A stretch of DNA of 6,186 nucleotides from Thermoleophilaceae bacterium (GTDB taxonomy: Bacteria > Actinomycetota > Thermoleophilia > Solirubrobacterales > Thermoleophilaceae), in the NCBI GenBank assembly GCA_013812005.1, contig JACCUE010000130.1, positions 1 to 6,186 of the forward strand. Reading direction: 5' to 3'. Every line of letters begins with the position of its first letter. The stretch's first letter is position 1. A program made the position numbers and the translations under genes. Of this stretch, positions 1 to 6,020 are shown in pieces. The notes beneath the pieces are model-generated. The model made no database searches. It saw only the letters and a list, made by a program, of their open reading frames with translations, and was not told where the DNA came from.

Positions 1-660
1 GGCGGCCTTGAGCTGATCGTACGCGGCGTTGTGCATGCGGCGGTAGTGGTGGGGGGCCGCCGGCCGCCGGCGCCCGCCGACGCGCTCCCACTGGGGCCGC
101 AGGAAGGTGGAGTGATTGGGCTCGTTCCATGTGGTCCACAGCCGCACGGCGGGCAGGTGTGCCCCGGGATCGCCCTTCGGGTCCCGGAACCTGCCGCTGT
201 AGCGATCGGCCACGGCACGGGTGAACAGCGCGAACTGGGATGGAGACGGGCGCCAGGCGGGGCGATTGTCGCGCGCGTGGCGGCGGTCCACGCCCCAGCT
301 CGGGGCGAAGAACGCGACGTCGATCATCGCCTTCATGCCCGCCGCCTCCACCTCGCGCAGGGCGTGATCCAGACGCTCGAAGCCGTCGTCGGGATAGGCC
401 AGGGAGTCGGTGGCGTCGAACCGGGGGCGGCGCCTCTGGTCGCTATCCGGGGCCAGGGCCGACCAGCTGGCGGTCAGGCGCACGCGGTCCACTCCGAGGT
501 CGGCCATCGTGCGCACGTTGCGGCGCACCTCGGCAGGGTCGCGATAGAGCAGCTCCGCGTCGTCTTGCATGACCGTCTCCATCGGGTGCCCCGCGACGGG
601 CGCTTCGCCGCCGAGAGTGAGGGCCAGCGCAACCGCCAGCGAGCATGCGAACTCGTTCAT
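1..660 (-). CDS. Putative secreted glycoside hydrolase (clan A, cellulase-like), N-terminal part, truncated by window edge
   Basis: The complement of 660-1 reads as one open frame of 220 codons from ATG at 660-658 to the window edge, so the C-terminal part is outside. It resembles (beta/alpha)8-barrel glycosidases of the GH5/GH39 kind. Residues 27-70 hold a typical first barrel segment (RRNVRTMADLGVDRVRLTASW), residues 86-126 continue the barrel, and residues 175-183 read WTTWNEPNH, where Glu180 in Asn-Glu-Pro is the expected acid/base catalyst. The nucleophile Glu would lie beyond the window. Residues 5-17 are hydrophobic (ACSLAVALALTLG), which suggests an export signal, but no Lys/Arg precedes them, so export is uncertain. 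An AGGGG lies 9 nt before the ATG and supports this start. The gene is divergent from the cobalamin-binding gene. Substrate and exact GH family cannot be assigned. Confidence 0.8.
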   Translation of the reverse strand, partial: MNEFACSLAVALALTLGGEAPVAGHPMETVMQDDAELLYRDPAEVRRNVRTMADLGVDRVRLTASWSALAPDSDQRRRPRFDATDSLAYPDDGFERLDHALREVEAAGMKAMIDVAFFAPSWGVDRRHARDNRPAWRPSPSQFALFTRAVADRYSGRFRDPKGDPGAHLPAVRLWTTWNEPNHSTFLRPQWERVGGRRRPAAPHHYRRMHNAAYDQLKAA

Positions 661-719
661 GTTCAGGGGCCCCTGCCACGGGCGATGGTTGCACAAACGT
701 CGGCTCCGCTCGCCACGGC

Positions 720-725
720 TAGTAT
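720..725 (+). promoter_or_regulatory. Candidate -10 box (TAGTAT) for leaderless transcription of the cobalamin-binding gene
   Basis: TAGTAT fits the actinobacterial -10 pattern TANNNT and ends 8 nt before the GTG at 734. Transcription would therefore start at or next to the start codon, giving a leaderless mRNA, which is common in Actinobacteria. No convincing Shine-Dalgarno precedes the GTG, as leaderless initiation would predict, and no good -35 is visible. The 661-733 gap must also hold the promoter of the divergent glycosidase, for which I see no clear elements. Confidence 0.4.
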
Positions 726-733
726 CGCCTTCG

Positions 734-1180
<447 letters not shown>

Positions 1181-1246
1181 ACCGCGTCCTCGGGGCGGTC
1201 TGGGATGTGAGCGTCTCGCCGCTTGACTCCGTACCTCCCCAAAGGC

Positions 1247-1262
1247 GACTGACTCGTCAGTC
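1247..1262. promoter_or_regulatory. Palindromic operator, TetR-family type, over the etf promoter
   Basis: GACTGAC-TC-GTCAGTC is a perfect inverted repeat with 7-bp arms around a 2-bp centre. Its length and spacing are typical of TetR-family operators. It covers the presumed -35 (CTGACT, 1249-1254) of the etfBA promoter, so a bound repressor would block RNA polymerase. Fatty-acid and branched-chain catabolism genes, including etfBA in Bacillus (FadR/YsiA, a TetR protein), are known to be controlled through similar palindromes. No regulator gene lies in this window, so the binding protein is unknown. Confidence 0.6.
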
Positions 1263-1278
1263 AACATGGCGATACAAT
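1249..1278 (+). promoter_or_regulatory. Probable promoter of the etfB-etfA-ETF:QO operon
   Basis: TACAAT at 1273-1278 matches the -10 consensus TATAAT at five of six positions. CTGACT at 1249-1254 matches TTGACA at four of six, with an 18-bp spacer. Transcription would start near 1285, giving a leader of about 80 nt before the TTG start of etfB. The -35 is buried in the 1247-1262 palindrome. This is the best promoter-like pair in the 183-bp gap 1181-1363. Confidence 0.55.
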
Positions 1279-1291
1279 CTCCGCCGGTTCG

Positions 1292-1345
1292 CCGCGGAGG
1301 CGCACCCCCGGACCTGAGCCGTGGCTACGCGGCCGGGCCCCGCGG
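1292..1345 (+). other. GC-rich stem-loop in the etfB leader
   Basis: CCGCGG-A-GGC at 1292-1301 can pair with GCCCCGCGG at 1337-1345, giving nine G-C pairs with one bulged A. Inside the loop, GCCG at 1318-1321 pairs with CGGC at 1330-1333, extended by one G-U and one G-C pair to close a tetraloop. The structure ends 5 nt before the Shine-Dalgarno. It matches no riboswitch I recognise, and high GC makes chance pairing fairly likely. Confidence 0.3.
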
Positions 1346-1350
1346 TCAAC

Positions 1351-1358
1351 AGAAGGAG
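1351..1358 (+). promoter_or_regulatory. Strong Shine-Dalgarno deciding the TTG start of etfB
   Basis: AGAAGGAG lies 5 nt before TTG 1364-1366. It is the best ribosome-binding site in the window and makes TTG the clear start, in keeping with the protein beginning MKICVLVKEVPD as in other ETF beta subunits. Confidence 0.85.
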
Positions 1359-1363
1359 AACCC

Positions 1364-2158
1364 TTGAAGATCTGTGTCCTCGTGAAAGAGGTACCCGACG
1401 CCGCAGTCGAGAAGAGGATCGACCACGCCAGCAAGCGCATCGACCGCAGCGGTGAGAAGAACCTCAACCCCTTCGATACCCACGCCATCGAGGCCGCCAT
1501 GCAGGTGAAGGAGGGTGGCGTTGTCGAGGTGGAAGAGGTCGTGGCCGTGACGATGGGGCCCGAGAGCGCGTTCCGCGCGCTGCACAAGGCCGTATCGCTG
1601 GGTGCGGATCGCTCGATCCACCTCACCGACGACGCCCTCGCCGGCTCGGACTGCTGCGCCACCGGCTACGCCCTGGCAAAGGTCTTGGCCGAGGAGAGCC
1701 CGGATCTGGTCCTGCTGGGCCAGCAGTCCGACGACGGCGAGTGCTACACGATGGGTGCCATCGTGGCCGACCACCTGAAGATGCCCTCGCTCACCCAGGT
1801 GATCAAGATGGACGTCGAGGAGGGCAAGCTGCGCTGTGAGCGCCAGGCCGAGTACGGGTACGACACCGTCGAGATCTCACTTCCCGCCGTGATCTCGGTC
1901 GGCGATGCCATCAACGAGCCCCGCTACCCGTCGCTGAAGGCGATCATGGGGGCAAAGAAGAAGCAGCTCGACACGAAGGCGGTCGGCGACGCCGGCATCG
2001 AGGCCGACCGCGTCGGCGAGAGCGGCTCACGCACCTCGGTCCTGGCGATCAACCCGCCGCCCGCGAAGCAGGCGGGCGAGATCATCGAGGACGAGGACAC
2101 CAACGAGACGGTCGAGAAGATCGTTGCCTGGCTCGACGAAAGGAAGCTGCTGGCATGA
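1364..2158 (+). CDS. etfB: Electron transfer flavoprotein beta subunit (EtfB/FixA)
   Basis: This 264-residue protein is the beta subunit of the soluble ETF heterodimer. ETF takes electrons from acyl-CoA dehydrogenases and carries them to an ETF dehydrogenase. The N-terminus MKICVLVKEVPD, NPFDTHAIEAA at 35-45, VTMGPESA at 62-69 and the nucleotide-binding loop GQQSDDGECYTMG at 119-131 follow the family. NEPRYPSLKAIMGAKKK at 184-200 is the ETF-beta signature and includes the recognition loop; Leu191 aligns with the leucine that anchors human ETF to its dehydrogenase partners. Length is normal for the family. Translation starts at TTG behind a strong AAGGAG. The stop codon overlaps the etfA start (ATGA), suggesting translational coupling. 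Whether the subunit binds AMP (ordinary ETF) or a second FAD (bifurcating ETF) cannot be settled here; the partner genes favour the ordinary type. Confidence 0.95.
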   Translation: MKICVLVKEVPDAAVEKRIDHASKRIDRSGEKNLNPFDTHAIEAAMQVKEGGVVEVEEVVAVTMGPESAFRALHKAVSLGADRSIHLTDDALAGSDCCATGYALAKVLAEESPDLVLLGQQSDDGECYTMGAIVADHLKMPSLTQVIKMDVEEGKLRCERQAEYGYDTVEISLPAVISVGDAINEPRYPSLKAIMGAKKKQLDTKAVGDAGIEADRVGESGSRTSVLAINPPPAKQAGEIIEDEDTNETVEKIVAWLDERKLLA

Positions 2159-3132
2159 GCGGGATCCTCACCTACGCCCTTCACTACGAGGGCGCCTTCA
2201 ACAAGAACTCGCTCGGAGCGGTCTCCGAGGGCGCGAAGCTGGCCGCGGAGCTCGGCGGCGAGGCCGCCGTGGTGGTGGTCGGCGGCGACGACCTCACCGA
2301 CGAGATGTGCGCCGGCCTCGGCTCCTACGGAGCAGCCAAGGTCTACCGGGCCAGGGCGCCCGAGGGCCTGGGCGCGCCGGTCGTGGACGTGATGGCCAAG
2401 ATCTTCGCCGACGGGGACTACGGCTACGCACTGTTCGGCGGCGGCCTGCTCGGCTTCGAGATCGGCGCCGGCCTGACCGCCCGCCTGCACGCAGGCGTGA
2501 CCATGGAGGTCACTCAGGTGAAGGCCCAGGACGGCAAGCTGGTCGCCGTCCGGCCGATCCTGCAGGACTCGGCGATCGTCGACGTGGAGTACGTCTCCGA
2601 GCCCGGCATCATCATCGGCCGGCTCAACGCATTCGAGATCTCCCAGTCCGGCGGGGGCCCGGCCGAGGTCGTGGACGTCGACGTGACGCTCGAGGAGCAC
2701 TCGACAAAGGCCACGATGGTCCAGCGCGGCGAGCAGCGCGGTGCCGACGTGAACATCGAGGACGCCGATCTCCTCGTGGCCGGCGGCCGCGGCTTGGGCA
2801 AGGCCGAGGGTTTCGAGCTCTGCGAGGAGCTCGCGACCGCGCTGGGCGGCACCGTCGCGGCCACCCGCGCGGTGGTCGACGCCGGCTGGTACCCCTACGC
2901 CGCGCAGATCGGCCAGACGGGCAAGACCGTCGCGCCCAAGCTGTACCTGGCGGCGGGCATCTCCGGCGCCATTCAGCACAAGGTCGGCATGCAGGCCTCG
3001 GAGAACATCGTCGCGATCAACAAGGACCCGAACGCCCCGATATTCGAGTTCTCCGACCTCGGCATCGTCGGGGACCTGAACAAGATCCTGCCGAAGCTGA
3101 CCGAGGCCGTGAAGGCGAAGAAGGGCGGCTGA
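2155..3132 (+). CDS. etfA: Electron transfer flavoprotein alpha subunit (EtfA/FixB)
   Basis: The 325-residue alpha subunit carries the redox-active FAD of ETF. The N-terminal domain (about 1-190) is the adenine-nucleotide-hydrolase-like fold shared with EtfB. The C-terminal FAD domain (about 200-320) begins at DADLLVAGGRGLG (203-215). It continues with RAVVDAGWYPYAAQIGQTG (238-256) and the ETF-alpha signature LYLAAGISGAIQHKVGM (263-279), then IVAINKDPNAPIF (285-297) and the FAD-contacting SDLGIVGD (300-307). All the expected FAD-binding blocks are present and the length is normal. The start ATG overlaps the etfB stop by 4 nt, so the two subunits should be made in equal amounts. The ETF:quinone oxidoreductase follows after 7 nt, making this a complete electron route from acyl-CoA dehydrogenases to quinone. 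Confidence 0.95.
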   Translation: MSGILTYALHYEGAFNKNSLGAVSEGAKLAAELGGEAAVVVVGGDDLTDEMCAGLGSYGAAKVYRARAPEGLGAPVVDVMAKIFADGDYGYALFGGGLLGFEIGAGLTARLHAGVTMEVTQVKAQDGKLVAVRPILQDSAIVDVEYVSEPGIIIGRLNAFEISQSGGGPAEVVDVDVTLEEHSTKATMVQRGEQRGADVNIEDADLLVAGGRGLGKAEGFELCEELATALGGTVAATRAVVDAGWYPYAAQIGQTGKTVAPKLYLAAGISGAIQHKVGMQASENIVAINKDPNAPIFEFSDLGIVGDLNKILPKLTEAVKAKKGG

Positions 3133-3139
3133 GCGGCCG

Positions 3140-4876
3140 ATGGCCCACGGCAATGGCAAGGTTGCGCCGGCGGCATATCCGCCGCCGGTCAAGTCGCCCG
3201 AGGAGTTCGTCAAGCGTAACCTCGACGCCGAGGAAGAGCTGATCGAGGTCGGCGTCGCCATCGTGGGCGGCGGCACCGCCGGCCTCGCCTGCGCCAACCG
3301 CCTCCTCCAGCTCCTGGCCGATGACGCGCAGCTGCTCTCAGAGCTCGGAGAGGTGCCTGTCGCCATCATCGAGAAGGCCAAGACCTGCGGTGCGCACAAC
3401 CTCTCCGGAGCCGTGATGCGTCCCGGGCCATTGGAGGAGCTGTTTCCCGATCTCTCCCGCGAGGACTGGCGCAAGGAGGGGTTCGCCTTCGGCGAGGTCG
3501 ACAAGGAGTCGATCTACCTCCTCCCCAACTCGAAGCGCAAGCTCCGGATCCCCCCGCCGCCCCCTCAGCACAACAAGGGCAACGAGGTGGTCTCGGTGGC
3601 CGCGATGTGCCGCTACATGCAGCAGCAGGCCGAGGATGCCGGCGCCTACGTGCTCACGGAGACCTCGGCGACGCAGCTGATCGTCTCCGATGGCGAGGTG
3701 AAGGGTGTGCGTTCCGGTGACAAGGGTCGCGGCAAGGACGGCGAGCCGATGGGCAACTTCGAGCCCGGCACGGACATCGCCGCCAAGGCCACCGTCCTCT
3801 CCGAGGGCTGCTGGGGCCACCTGACCGGTGCCGCCATCCGCGAGTTCGACCTGGGGGAGGACCGCGAGCCGCAGGTGTGGGAGCTGGGCGTGAAGGAGGT
3901 CTGGAAGGTCGCGCAGCCGCTGGACCGCGTGATCCACACCCTCGCCGGCTGGCCGCTGAAGATCTCCGCCTCCTACGGGCATATCGGCGGTTCGTGGATC
4001 TACCCGATGAAGGACGAGAAGACCGGCGACGACCTCGTCTCCATCGGCTTCGTGGTCGACCTCGACTACGCCGATGCCACAACGTCGGCGCACGACCTGC
4101 TCCAGCAGTTCAAGACGCATCCGATGGTGCGCGAGATCCTCGAGGGCGGCGAGCGGGTGTCCTGGGGCGCGAAGGCCATTCCCGCCGGCGGCTACTGGGC
4201 GATGCCGAAGCTCTCGATGCCGGGTGCGGTGCTCACCGGCGATGCGGCCGGCATGGTCAACCTGGCCGCGCTCAAGGGCGTGCACTACGCGATCAAGTCG
4301 GGGATCTTGGCCGCCGAGTCGATCTACGCCTCGCTGAAGAAGCACTCCGGCGACTTCTCCGACTACGAGGAAGCTGTCGAGCAGTCGGTGATCGGCCAAG
4401 ACCTCTACGAGCAGCGCAACACGCGCCAGCCATTCCAGATGGGGCTGATACGAGGCGGCCCACTGGTCAACCTGATGATCGCCACGAAGGGCCGCTTCCC
4501 GGGCGGGCGATGGAAGATCCACCGCAACGACGCCAAGCCGATGTTCATCGGGAAGACCAAGAAGGCCTACCCCAAGCCCGACGGCAAGTACATCTTCGAC
4601 AAGCTCTCGAGCGTCTTCATCTCCGGCAACGCAACCCGCGACGACGCCCCGAACCACATCCGCGTGCAGACCAACGTGCCGCGTGAGATCGCGGAGACGT
4701 GGCAGTGGATGTGCCCCGCGGGCGTCTACGAGATCCCCGACGACGCCCCGGCCGAGGGCGAGGTCGATGTGATCGTCAACTACACGAACTGCGTGCAGTG
4801 CGGAGCGATCACGGCCAAGGGCGGGCGCCTGACCACGCCCGAGGGCGGCGACGGCCCCCTCTACCGCAACACCTGA
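3140..4876 (+). CDS. Electron transfer flavoprotein:quinone oxidoreductase (ETF dehydrogenase, FixC/ETF-QO type) with an incomplete cysteine set in the Fe-S domain
   Basis: The 578-residue product should oxidise reduced ETF and reduce membrane quinone (probably menaquinone in an actinobacterium; inference). The FAD Rossmann motif is VGGGTAG at 42-48, with Glu78 ending the second strand and GAHNLSGAV at 84-92, as in ETF-QO. GWPLKISASYGHIGGSWIY (270-288) and LTGDAAGMVNLAALKGVHY (365-383) are the conserved quinone/FAD regions. It has no membrane helix, matching the monotopic attachment of the family. The C-terminal ferredoxin-like domain begins CPAGVYE (525-531) and ends PEGGDGPLY (567-575). The known 4Fe-4S ligands are one Cys here plus CxxCxxC; this protein has Cys525, Cys551 and Cys554, but Ile557 in place of the last. 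No other Cys lies after 554. Start ATG 3140 has only a weak ribosome site and is probably coupled to etfA. Confidence 0.92.
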   Translation: MAHGNGKVAPAAYPPPVKSPEEFVKRNLDAEEELIEVGVAIVGGGTAGLACANRLLQLLADDAQLLSELGEVPVAIIEKAKTCGAHNLSGAVMRPGPLEELFPDLSREDWRKEGFAFGEVDKESIYLLPNSKRKLRIPPPPPQHNKGNEVVSVAAMCRYMQQQAEDAGAYVLTETSATQLIVSDGEVKGVRSGDKGRGKDGEPMGNFEPGTDIAAKATVLSEGCWGHLTGAAIREFDLGEDREPQVWELGVKEVWKVAQPLDRVIHTLAGWPLKISASYGHIGGSWIYPMKDEKTGDDLVSIGFVVDLDYADATTSAHDLLQQFKTHPMVREILEGGERVSWGAKAIPAGGYWAMPKLSMPGAVLTGDAAGMVNLAALKGVHYAIKSGILAAESIYASLKKHSGDFSDYEEAVEQSVIGQDLYEQRNTRQPFQMGLIRGGPLVNLMIATKGRFPGGRWKIHRNDAKPMFIGKTKKAYPKPDGKYIFDKLSSVFISGNATRDDAPNHIRVQTNVPREIAETWQWMCPAGVYEIPDDAPAEGEVDVIVNYTNCVQCGAITAKGGRLTTPEGGDGPLYRNT

Positions 4877-4879
4877 GCC

Positions 4880-4898
4880 GAGCGCAGCCGCTGCGCTT
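4880..4898. terminator. Hairpin between convergent genes, likely bidirectional terminator
   Basis: AGCGCAG (4881-4887) and CTGCGCT (4891-4897) form a perfect 7-bp stem around CCG, extended on the plus strand by a G-U pair (4880/4898). It fills almost all of the 21-bp gap between the two convergent stop codons. No T-run follows on either strand, so it would be a U-less terminator or simply a 3'-end stabilising structure. Confidence 0.5.
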
Positions 4899-5974
4899 CA
4901 CCCCCGCTCCCGCACCGCCAGGTAGTCCGCTCGCGCCTTGAAGGTCTCGCCCATCTCGCTCGTGATCTCCTCCAGGAACTCCTCGCGGTAGGTCGAGTCG
5001 GTGAGCACGGCGATCGCGTAGTACAGGCCCGAGAACGCCGCGATCCCGCCCGATACCCGCAGCAGCTCGGCGGTGATCTCGACCGAATGGCCGAACACCT
5101 CCAGCGGGGGCAGCACACGGTCGCCCCTCGATCCGAGCCAGGACTCCCGCACCTCGGGGCCGACCGCGAGCGCCCCGAAGACCACGAAGAAGCCGCCGAT
5201 GGCGAGGCTCACCACGAGCACCTGCAGCGCCTGGCTGACGAACATCACGAGACCCACGTTGATCCGCTGGCGGCGCTCCAGCGCAGGCCCCGGACCGCCG
5301 ACGGTGCGCTCGAGCTCGTCCACTTCGCGCGGGAGCCGGAAGGCCAGAAACAGCGCGCCAAGGACTACGAACAGCAGGCCCGCCGCCACCAGGAAGGCCT
5401 CGGGCATGCTGGAGAACACCTGCCACATCTCGGTGTTCACGAACAGCACCATCGAGAAGATCAGCAGCAGCGGCAGCGCGCGCGTCAGCAGCACCAGCGA
5501 CGCTGCGAGCTGACCGAGCAGCCGTCCGCCGACCCAGCGCAAGATCGACAGCAGCCCGTAGCCGACCACGCCGTAGACCAGTGCGAGCAGGAACAGGTTG
5601 CCGAGCGCGGTGACCAGCGCGCTGGTGGTCTGACCACCGAAGATCGCCGGCAGGAGCGCCGGGAGGGCCACGAACCCCACCAGCTCGGGCACGCCCACCT
5701 CCTGGGGCACCGCGAGGAGCGGGCGCCGGCGGGCCACGTTCAGCAGGCCGAAGGCGCCCACGAGGATTCCCAACCCGGCCACCGCGGCGGCGACGTTCTC
5801 CAGAAACGACCACTCCAGATCCACCGCCCCGAGCATCTCGGCGATGAAGACGAAGGCAAGCAGCGGCGCCGCGCGCGTGTAGACGTCGCCGGTGGCGGAG
5901 TAGTCCTCAATCAGCAGCGGCAGCCCTGCGCGGCGGAAACGGCGTTCGTAGTCGGCCAGATCCTCCACGCCCAC
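4898..5974 (-). CDS. Uncharacterised actinobacterial multi-pass membrane protein
   Basis: This 358-residue protein has about seven or eight hydrophobic segments (roughly 32-52, 58-80, 97-113, 118-146, 157-179, 190-213, 239-271 and 305-325). Before the first segment is a polar N-terminus with FRRAGLPLLIEDYSA at 13-27. A charged stretch at 213-237 separates the sixth and seventh segments, and an acidic/basic C-terminal tail runs from about 326. FVNTEMWQVF at 178-187 looks conserved, and I recall similar unnamed proteins in other high-GC actinobacteria, but I can assign no function; there is no transporter or enzyme motif I recognise. GTG 5974 is the first possible start because an in-frame TAG directly precedes it; GTG 5968, two codons later, is also possible, and neither has a clear ribosome site. 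The gene converges on the etf operon and diverges from the gpsA-like gene. Confidence 0.8.
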   Translation of the reverse strand: MGVEDLADYERRFRRAGLPLLIEDYSATGDVYTRAAPLLAFVFIAEMLGAVDLEWSFLENVAAAVAGLGILVGAFGLLNVARRRPLLAVPQEVGVPELVGFVALPALLPAIFGGQTTSALVTALGNLFLLALVYGVVGYGLLSILRWVGGRLLGQLAASLVLLTRALPLLLIFSMVLFVNTEMWQVFSSMPEAFLVAAGLLFVVLGALFLAFRLPREVDELERTVGGPGPALERRQRINVGLVMFVSQALQVLVVSLAIGGFFVVFGALAVGPEVRESWLGSRGDRVLPPLEVFGHSVEITAELLRVSGGIAAFSGLYYAIAVLTDSTYREEFLEEITSEMGETFKARADYLAVRERG

Positions 5975-6008
5975 CTATTCCAGCGGGGAGGCCGGACGCC
6001 CCGACCGA

Positions 6009-6014
6009 TAGCTT
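6009..6014 (+). promoter_or_regulatory. Candidate -10 box (TAGCTT) for the gpsA-like gene
   Basis: TAGCTT fits TANNNT and ends 6 nt before the ATC at 6021 where the family-like protein sequence begins. As at 720-725, this arrangement would give a leaderless mRNA. No -35 or Shine-Dalgarno is evident. The whole divergent gap, 5975-6020, is only 46 bp, so the promoter of the opposite gene may lie inside this gene. Confidence 0.3.
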
Positions 6015-6020
6015 GCCGCC

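Noticed and set aside
1181..1199. ACCGC...GCGGT hairpin right after the cobalamin-binding gene, as a terminator
   Set aside because: The stem is only 5 bp around a 9-nt loop with no T-run, which is too weak in DNA of this composition.
1223..1228. Perfect-looking TTGACT as a -35 element for the etf promoter
   Set aside because: It is 44 bp from TACAAT at 1273, far outside usable spacing, and no -10-like sequence lies about 17 bp downstream of it.
1924..3504. 526-codon open frame on the minus strand across etfB, etfA and the start of the ETF:QO gene
   Set aside because: It is antisense to genes with clear family motifs, has low-complexity composition rich in Arg, Leu, Gly and His, and matches no domain. 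Long antisense frames are a usual effect of GC-rich codon use.
3338..4657. 439-codon open frame on the minus strand inside the ETF:QO gene
   Set aside because: It is a shadow of the real gene, rich in Arg/His/Leu/Val, without recognisable motifs or a plausible start region.
4809..5813. 334-codon minus-strand frame overlapping the membrane protein gene
   Set aside because: It lies in another frame of the same strand, is dominated by Arg/Gly/Ala/Pro and has no membrane pattern. The 4898-5974 frame is clearly the coding one.
5984..6003. CGGGG-N10-CCCCG inverted repeat between the divergent genes, as an operator
   Set aside because: The arms are only 5 bp and purely G/C, which is expected by chance at this composition.
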